In this document: piece after piece, positions 58,598-64,000 of the stretch
How positions within the stretch are numbered: the stretch's first letter is position 1
Layout of the letters: every line of letters begins with the position of its first letter
Assembly: GCA_001766655.1 (NCBI GenBank)
Contig: MJCC01000017.1
Coordinates: 1 to 64,000 of the forward strand
From: Phytomonas francai
Lineage: Eukaryota > Euglenozoa > Kinetoplastea > Trypanosomatida > Trypanosomatidae
DNA: 64,000 bases
Direction of reading: 5' to 3'
Translations under genes and position numbers: made by a program
Notes under the pieces: model-generated
What the model was told of the DNA's origin: nothing
What the model saw: the letters and a program-made list of their open reading frames with translations, nothing else
Database searches by the model: none

Positions 58598-58652
58598 NNN
58601 NNNNNNNNNNNNNNNNNNNNNNNNNNNNNNNNNNNNNNNNNNNNNNNNNNNN
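58598..58652. other. assembly gap (55 N)
   Basis: A block of 55 N bases flanked by CTCCCTCCCTT on the left and CCCCCC on the right. The true length is unknown; the flanks suggest a C-rich homopolymer that was not resolved. Confidence 0.99.
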
Positions 58653-58782
58653 CCCCCCGCTAAAATACCCTTTGCTAGATTTTCCCTCTTCTCCCGAGGG
58701 TTCAGGAAGCCTTCACGCGAGGCAATAGAAATCGCACACGCGAACGGGGGTGTGGGGGTGTGGGAGATCCAACGCAGTCGCG

Positions 58783-61700
58783 ATGCTTCTCAGCAAGCAG
58801 CCAGGGGATACCGGCGTCTTCGCGACGGCCACCAGCGCCCGAATTTGCATTTACGCACTCAGCCACCAGGCGCTTTCCGAGGTCATCGTCGACACCGGCG
58901 ATGACGTCGCGCCGGCCTCGTCGCGGAAGGCCAGGCCCCAGGAGGCCCTCTGCGATCCCCGGGACGGCCTCGAGTGGGATCGCCGGCGGGCCCGAGGCTC
59001 TTTCGCGGCCGCGGAGGGCGCCCCCCGCGGGCGCTCCGGCGAGCCGCCCTCGCCCTGTGGGGCCGCCGACGCGTTCGCGATGTGGGGGACCCCTCTCCGT
59101 CCGCTCCGCGCCTACGCCGTCGACGCCCTTCTCCAACAGCCGCGCTTTCCGCGTCTTGCGAGGGCAGGGGGCGGGGGGGGGGCGTCTTCGGCCTTTTTGG
59201 GGAGGGCCGCGGGCCCGGCGTTTCTGCCGGCCTCCCTTTCGCTCAGCCCGGCGGGCGGGGGGGGGGCCGTCCACTTTTTCGTCTCCGACCAGTCCGGCCG
59301 CGGGTGGGTCGCCCGCAGCGACGCCGCCGGGCTCTCCGGGCTCCGCGTCGCCGCCGACGAGAAGAGGGACGACGAGGCCGACAAGGCAGCCAAAGCGAAA
59401 CACGACGAAGACGAGGACGAAGAAGAAGGGGAAGGGGGCGAGGACGCGATGCTGTCGGCGCCGTGCGTGATCACGGCGTCGGGGTGGGATCCGCGGAACG
59501 CGGGGATCGTGGCGCTGGGCCGGCAGGACGCGGTCGTCGAGCTGCTCGACGTGGAGTACGGGATGGGGGGCGCCGAGGACCCGCTCTCGCCGGGCGTGGG
59601 GCGCTTTCGCGCGGGCCTCGCGCGCGGGCGGGGCGGGGGGGCGTTCAGCGTGATTCGGGCCCACCGCGCGGTCGGGCCCGTCGCCGCGATGGACTGGGTG
59701 CCGCAGTCCCACATCACGGTGGTCGCCGCGCGGCGGCCGGACGGGCTCGGGTTCTGCGCGGAGCTGCTCGACCTGCGCTCGCCCGGGGTCGGCGTGCGGT
59801 ATTTGGGGGCGCCGCCCGGGATGCTGGGGGCGCTGGGGTGCGCGCGGGGCGGGCTCCGCGGCGGGGTCCCGGCGCTCGGGCTCTGCTACGGCGAGCACGT
59901 CGCCTGCAGCCCCGCGCGGGGCTACGTCGCGACGACGGGGCCGCAGAACGACCGCGATATCCTGCAGCTCTGGGACCTCCGCACGTGCGCGGTGCCGCTC
60001 TCGCAGCGGGTGCTCGGCCGCGTCGGATACACCTCCCTTTGCTGGAGCACCGAGGACCCGCTGACGGTCATCGCGACGACGCGCGCGGGCGGGCTCTGCG
60101 TCCACGCCTTCACCGAGGACGCCGCGAACGAGCGCGTCTCGTGGCGAGGCCACGCGGAGCCGTCCGAGGGCACCGCGCAGGACGGAAATGCGCGAATCAG
60201 CCTCCCCGCCGCACGGGGGGTGGGGGGTGGGGTCGGGTCCGAGGAGGACGCGGGCGCCGCCCCCGCTCTACGCGGCGCACCCGCAAGGCGGCGGCCCCCG
60301 CCGCGCGACGCACGGGCCGCCCCAACCTCATTTTTACCCTCGGACGCTGACCGAGATCGGGGCGCCAGCAAGTTCTCGGATCCGAATGCCTCGCTTCCCG
60401 TCTCCGACCATGCGCTTTACAACTGGGGCGTTTGGGCCGAGGGGGGCACCATGGACGACAGCGATTCCGACGACCTAGGGGGGTCCTTGTCCTTTCCCCA
60501 AACAACGCGCGCGACGAGCGTGGCGGGAAAGGTGAGGGGAGCCGACTCGGCGAATTTTATGTCGTCGCTGGGGGTGCGGCAGGACTACACCGCCGCCTCG
60601 GGACCGGCGCGTCGAGGGTCGTTGTCGTCGCGAAAGTATCATCTCCCCACGCGGGTCCCGACGGCGGCGGTCGGGTGGCTGACGCCGGGCTCCGTCCGCG
60701 GCCGCTCGGGCGCTCCCGGCGCCGCCAGACTCAGCCGACTTCACAAGGGCGGCCGCCTTATTCAGCCGGGCTGCTGCATGGACTTGCCGAGGCTGTTGTT
60801 GTTGAATAGCGAAAATGGGGAGTTGTACACACAGGTGTTTAATCGAAAAGGTACGGTGGTGAGCATGATGGGCGAGGTACCGTTCGCCGCCGCGGGGCCG
60901 AACCTTTTCGTGGTTGAGTATATTGAACGGTTTCACCACATCGAGTTGCTTCGTCAGGAGAGGCGTTTGTGTTTTTTGACCCATCACGTGCAGGCCATGA
61001 CGGTTGGATTGACACGAGGGTTGGCTTCCTTGTGGCCTATAGAACTACCGGTCAGTGAGTCCCTCCAGAAGGGTGTCGGGGGGGAGGCTGCATGTGGGAC
61101 CACCAAGTCGCATCCACTGGGGGTTGCAAGTAATAGTTTTTCAGATGAAATCGACCAAACAGGCCAAGGTGGACGCCATAGGGCCCGTTTTGATATGCTA
61201 CGTGATGGCTTCTCAGGATTACTGGGCAGCGACAACGACGACGACGACGAGGAGGAGGAGGAGGAGGATGACGATGAGGAGGAGGAGGACCGTGATGATG
61301 TGGATGTAGGTAAGGACAATTTAAACATGAACATCACCACTTCAGGACTTGGCGCCAGCACTGTCACGAGTTCCACTGCCTTACCGAATGGGACTGCAAT
61401 CAATCCTTGCTACCCCCACATTCTGCCGATTGGCAGGCATGAGCCCTACCACCAGCGTGGTTACCCTGGCGCGGATTCAAACAGCGGCAGCAGTGATAAA
61501 CGGAAGGGGCGCGGGAATCGGGGGGCAGCGTACAGAGCCCAGCATCCATTCAAGGCCCCGCGAGTTTCTTTGCGCCATATGGTCGGTGCGAGCTCGACCA
61601 TCGATCGTAACGGCCTCGCCCTTGGACGGCTCTCTATCGGCTTTTTGGCCGATCCGTACAAAAACATGATGGTGCTTTTACAAGAGGGGATCGATCGTGA

Positions 61701-62052
61701 GGCTTACATTGTGTTTCGATACGGGCTCATCATGATGGAGCACCTCTTTGGGGGTACTGGTGGCGACAAAAAGGTCGCGTCGGGTTCCCCCGCTGTTGTG
61801 GTGCCTGTCTCGCAGGTGGTGCCTGGGTTTCTGCAGCTTTTGGTCGCCGAGTGTGAGCAGCGGAAGCTGCTGGGCTGCGCCGACACCCCTCTTTCCGCAG
61901 AGGATTTCCCCCCCCCCAGGGGGGGGGGGGGGGACTGCGGCGAAGGGTGCGGCGGAAGCGCGCCCGAGCTCCGTGAGCGTGGCAGCCGCGAAGATGCCGG
62001 TGCCTTTTCCGAGGAATGTTGTGGAGTTACCGGGTCGTCTACCGTCCGGTAG
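58783..62052 (+). CDS. MIOS/SEA4-like GATOR2 subunit, 5' portion (frameshifted gene)
   Basis: Open frame of 1,089 residues from the ATG at 58783. It holds WD40-type blades: VFATATSARICIYAL at the start, PCVITASGWDPRNAGIVALG, VAAMDWVPQSHITVVAARR, then VATTGPQNDRDILQLWDLR and TSLCWSTEDPLTVIATT. An acidic Asp/Glu tract lies near 825-845. The frame stays coding-like to about 61,907 and loses sense after a C10-A-G15 run (61908-61933); the coding signal continues in another frame (next feature). Net length to the true stop is one base too many for a single frame. MIOS/SEA4 belongs to GATOR2, upstream of TORC1 in amino-acid sensing. An internal stretch at about 60,215-60,362 may also be out of frame. 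Confidence 0.85.
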   Translation: MLLSKQPGDTGVFATATSARICIYALSHQALSEVIVDTGDDVAPASSRKARPQEALCDPRDGLEWDRRRARGSFAAAEGAPRGRSGEPPSPCGAADAFAMWGTPLRPLRAYAVDALLQQPRFPRLARAGGGGGASSAFLGRAAGPAFLPASLSLSPAGGGGAVHFFVSDQSGRGWVARSDAAGLSGLRVAADEKRDDEADKAAKAKHDEDEDEEEGEGGEDAMLSAPCVITASGWDPRNAGIVALGRQDAVVELLDVEYGMGGAEDPLSPGVGRFRAGLARGRGGGAFSVIRAHRAVGPVAAMDWVPQSHITVVAARRPDGLGFCAELLDLRSPGVGVRYLGAPPGMLGALGCARGGLRGGVPALGLCYGEHVACSPARGYVATTGPQNDRDILQLWDLRTCAVPLSQRVLGRVGYTSLCWSTEDPLTVIATTRAGGLCVHAFTEDAANERVSWRGHAEPSEGTAQDGNARISLPAARGVGGGVGSEEDAGAAPALRGAPARRRPPPRDARAAPTSFLPSDADRDRGASKFSDPNASLPVSDHALYNWGVWAEGGTMDDSDSDDLGGSLSFPQTTRATSVAGKVRGADSANFMSSLGVRQDYTAASGPARRGSLSSRKYHLPTRVPTAAVGWLTPGSVRGRSGAPGAARLSRLHKGGRLIQPGCCMDLPRLLLLNSENGELYTQVFNRKGTVVSMMGEVPFAAAGPNLFVVEYIERFHHIELLRQERRLCFLTHHVQAMTVGLTRGLASLWPIELPVSESLQKGVGGEAACGTTKSHPLGVASNSFSDEIDQTGQGGRHRARFDMLRDGFSGLLGSDNDDDDEEEEEEDDDEEEEDRDDVDVGKDNLNMNITTSGLGASTVTSSTALPNGTAINPCYPHILPIGRHEPYHQRGYPGADSNSGSSDKRKGRGNRGAAYRAQHPFKAPRVSLRHMVGASSTIDRNGLALGRLSIGFLADPYKNMMVLLQEGIDREAYIVFRYGLIMMEHLFGGTGGDKKVASGSPAVVVPVSQVVPGFLQLLVAECEQRKLLGCADTPLSAEDFPPPRGGGGDCGEGCGGSAPELRERGSREDAGAFSEECCGVTGSSTVR
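61908..61933. repeat. C10-A-G15 homopolymer hairpin
   Basis: Ten C (61908-61917), one A, then fifteen G (61919-61933): a perfect self-complementary hairpin inside the MIOS coding sequence, exactly where the reading frame changes. Confidence 0.95.
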
Positions 62053-63913
62053 CCCTCTTCTGTCGCCGCTGATGCGGCATATGGCGCTCGATGGCGGTCC
62101 GGACGGGCAGCAGCAGTCAACGCAGGGGCTCTGCGCCGCGATCGGTTCACTGCGTGAGCTGATGCTGCGGGCCATGGGTTGGCTGGAGTGGTCTAGGGAT
62201 TCGGCTTCAAAGGCGGAGGACGAGGTAGGTGCTGAGGCTAAAAAGGGAGGGCCCGAAAATTTCCCCACTTCCGTACCGCCGTCGTTCCCCGTACGCGAGC
62301 GGCCGCACCGCCAGGATGATGGCACCTCGCATGTGACTTCCGACGATGGGAATACCGCGACACCGCCCTCTCTAAAGCTGAGACGTGGGGATCCTCAACT
62401 GTACTTCATAGAGGGTGACGGCATCGGCCTCAGCAGTCTTCAGGAAGCGATTGAGCGTCGTGTGGCCGTGCTAGTGTTTCTCGAGCATTTCGAAGAGGCA
62501 TCCAAGTTGCTGGCGTTCTATGCCTCTTTTCACCCGCTTTATCCTAATATTGCCCTGGAGCTATCGGCCGCAGGGACTGAACTTTCCGTTCCTCACGCAG
62601 CCTCTCACCCCCAACGGTCAGGGTATGGGCTGAAGGGGGAGCTGTCGTCGGTGCGGTCGCGTACTATGGGCTGCACGTATTGGCTATCGTTGGCGCTTTA
62701 TTTCCTCGACACGTTCGTGCGGCCGGCGCGTGCTAGCGGCGAGGTCCCGCCATCGCGCGCCGCGAGGCCCGGTGAGGAAGGGCATGCAGCCACGACACCG
62801 CACGCGATGGCGAATGACGGGAAGTCAGCCTTGCATGGCGCGCGGCAGCCCGATCGCCTGAGGTATTATTTCCAGATTCTTGTACTATACCCACGACTAC
62901 CGCTATCGGACGCACTGGCGCTCGGCGTTTTGGTGCTTTTGCCACCCAAGTACACCAACGCCGACATTGACCTTACCATTCAGGCGCTACGGATCCTTGT
63001 GGACCAGCAGTATGATCACAGGCCGCAGTACCCCACGGGGACGGCTAATGGCGTCGTTCATGCGTCGACGGCCCCGATTGACGAGTTTTTGGAGGACTAC
63101 CCCAGTCGCTGCTCGTTTCTTCTGACTGCTACTGTGGAGGAGGTCACCCCCGAGAGCGTTGCGCTGCAGCGCTACGTGGATGAAACTGCGGACGTGCAGG
63201 GGCCGTTGTGCTATATTATCGCGTTCGGCGAAACCCGTGGGATGACATACCACATCTGGCGGGAGGCCTACCGCGCGCGGCTAAACGCCGGAGGCTATGG
63301 GTTTAAGCGCTGCGAATACGACCTCAACACGATCAAAATGCTCACCGCGCGAAGCGAGGCGGCAAGGTGCGACGACAATGACGGATTGTTCCCCGTGAGC
63401 AGCGAGAGCAGACTGAAGCTGCCATTAGGGCTGCCTGGGATCGCGGGCCTCGCGAAGCTCCCGACCCCCGAGAGCGCTCTTGGCTGCATGATGAAGCAGA
63501 CCTTCGGCACGTTGCGCCCCTCCACTGCGCAGGTGGGGCGTCTGCAGGCCTACCAACCCAGCCAGCAGGGAGGGGATCCACGTCGGGAGGTGGAGCTGCG
63601 CTGTAATTGTGGCCAGCCCATGCACACCACTGCCCGCTCCACAGGCCCAGTCACGCAGACGGCGCAATTCCGTAAACAGCCCATGCCGTGCGGGAACTCG
63701 GACTGTACGCAAGGGCAGACTCCGATGTGTGTGGTCTGTGGGGAACGGATGGAGCCTCGCATGACGGAGTTGCCACCGGAACGCTCCTTTGTGTGGTGTA
63801 CCGTGTGTTTGCATGGTGGGCATTGGTGTGATATGCAGGCATGGTTTGCCAAGCATACAAAATGCCCGGTGGAGAACTGCCCGTGCAATTGTTGTGATGG
63901 CAAAACGCTCTGA
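61934..63913 (+). CDS. MIOS/SEA4-like GATOR2 subunit, 3' portion
   Basis: Frame-2 continuation after the homopolymer, about 660 residues to the TGA at 63911-63913. An in-frame ATG at 61994 would allow a separate call. Long helical (alpha-solenoid) sequence includes VAVLVFLEHFEEASKLLAFYA and LVLYPRLPLSDALALGVLVLL. The C-terminus is a Cys/His-rich zinc module: CNCGQPMHT, MPCGNSDC, CVVCGERMEP, then FVWCTVCLHGGHWCDMQAWF and CPVENCPCNC. The HGGHxxxMxxWF...CPVxxCxCxC pattern is that of MIOS (and, less closely, of other SEA/GATOR2 proteins such as WDR24 and WDR59). Joined, the protein would be about 1,700 residues, twice human MIOS (about 875). The break is probably a sequencing error; a true pseudogene is less likely because both sides look intact. 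Confidence 0.88.
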   Translation, partial: TAAKGAAEARPSSVSVAAAKMPVPFPRNVVELPGRLPSGSPLLSPLMRHMALDGGPDGQQQSTQGLCAAIGSLRELMLRAMGWLEWSRDSASKAEDEVGAEAKKGGPENFPTSVPPSFPVRERPHRQDDGTSHVTSDDGNTATPPSLKLRRGDPQLYFIEGDGIGLSSLQEAIERRVAVLVFLEHFEEASKLLAFYASFHPLYPNIALELSAAGTELSVPHAASHPQRSGYGLKGELSSVRSRTMGCTYWLSLALYFLDTFVRPARASGEVPPSRAARPGEEGHAATTPHAMANDGKSALHGARQPDRLRYYFQILVLYPRLPLSDALALGVLVLLPPKYTNADIDLTIQALRILVDQQYDHRPQYPTGTANGVVHASTAPIDEFLEDYPSRCSFLLTATVEEVTPESVALQRYVDETADVQGPLCYIIAFGETRGMTYHIWREAYRARLNAGGYGFKRCEYDLNTIKMLTARSEAARCDDNDGLFPVSSESRLKLPLGLPGIAGLAKLPTPESALGCMMKQTFGTLRPSTAQVGRLQAYQPSQQGGDPRREVELRCNCGQPMHTTARSTGPVTQTAQFRKQPMPCGNSDCTQGQTPMCVVCGERMEPRMTELPPERSFVWCTVCLHGGHWCDMQAWFAKHTKCPVENCPCNCCDGKTL

Positions 63914-64000
63914 GCCTTCATTGCTTGTCGTGGTGTGTTATATCTGTCTTTAGTTAACGAACATTTTGGGACTATTCTTGAAATTAGCTTTCAATCTTTG
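63914..64000 (+). other. start of MIOS 3' UTR
   Basis: The last 87 bases after the TGA are T-rich and hold no open frame; the window ends here. Confidence 0.6.

Larger units (their letters stand above)
57880..58782. other. spacer containing an assembly gap
   Basis: AT-rich with a (TA)n run at 58360-58382. It becomes C/T-rich, then is interrupted by N and continues with CCCCCC. The acceptor for the MIOS gene probably lies in or next to the gap. No gene. Confidence 0.65.

Noticed and set aside
58702..60153. 483-codon minus-strand frame
   Set aside because: Shadow of the GC-saturated 5' part of MIOS; composition Arg/Pro/Gly, no domain.
61748..61933. start of the 721-codon MIOS 3' frame upstream of the homopolymer
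   Set aside because: Here frame 1 carries the coding signal (HLFGGTGG...); frame 2 before the G run begins at a TTG and is a shadow.

Overview
This is nuclear DNA from a kinetoplastid protist, most likely a trypanosomatid. All 22 or 23 convincing genes lie on the + strand, none shows a spliceosomal intron, and they are separated by AT-rich spacers of 0.2 to 1.7 kb. Many spacers end in a long pyrimidine tract followed by AG shortly before the next ATG, as expected for a polycistronic unit resolved by spliced-leader trans-splicing. No strand switch, tRNA, rRNA, transposon or CRISPR array was seen. From memory and unchecked, Ran, SEC24 and a PP2A catalytic subunit are also neighbours in Trypanosoma brucei and Leishmania, so the block is probably ancestral rather than acquired.

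Layout. 0-16 kb is AT-rich even in coding sequence: possible tail of an upstream gene, a mitotic cyclin, a DM10/EF-hand ciliary protein (EFHC/Rib72 type), a mitochondrial release factor 1, a RHPNYLGE-type membrane enzyme, a small one-pass membrane protein, an unknown 221-residue protein, a DEDDh exonuclease and IFT38/CLUAP1. 16-30 kb: Ran GTPase, DNA polymerase delta subunit 2, splicing factor SF3A1, GPN3, an unknown Arg-rich protein, the PP2A regulator TAP42/IGBP1 and an unknown 944-residue protein. 30-42 kb: a giant multi-ASH/Ig-like protein (about 2,606 residues, probably axonemal) and COPII SEC24. 42-58 kb: SLX1 nuclease, PP2A catalytic subunit, RPB10, PP4 regulatory subunit 2, a PRP38-like protein, NPL4, a cullin and a BSD-domain protein. 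58.6-64 kb: an assembly gap, then a MIOS/SEA4-like GATOR2 gene broken by a frameshift at a C10-A-G15 homopolymer hairpin.

Functions are mostly housekeeping: cell cycle, replication and repair, splicing, RNA polymerase assembly, secretion, ubiquitin handling and nutrient signalling. There are three ciliary genes (EFHC-like, IFT38, ASH protein) and three parts of the PP2A/PP4 phosphatase system (TAP42, PP2A-C, PP4R2). As in other kinetoplastids, physical clustering need not mean co-regulation.

The most striking unexplained signal is compositional. GC content at third codon positions rises along the window and reaches near saturation in blocks that begin and end inside genes, most sharply in SEC24. 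No clearly new multi-gene system was found. The best leads are the GC islands, an RF1 whose GGQ loop departs from the usual form, a divergent PRP38-like protein, four unrecognised proteins, and a GC-richer, self-complementary patch in the 15.8-16.7 kb spacer.
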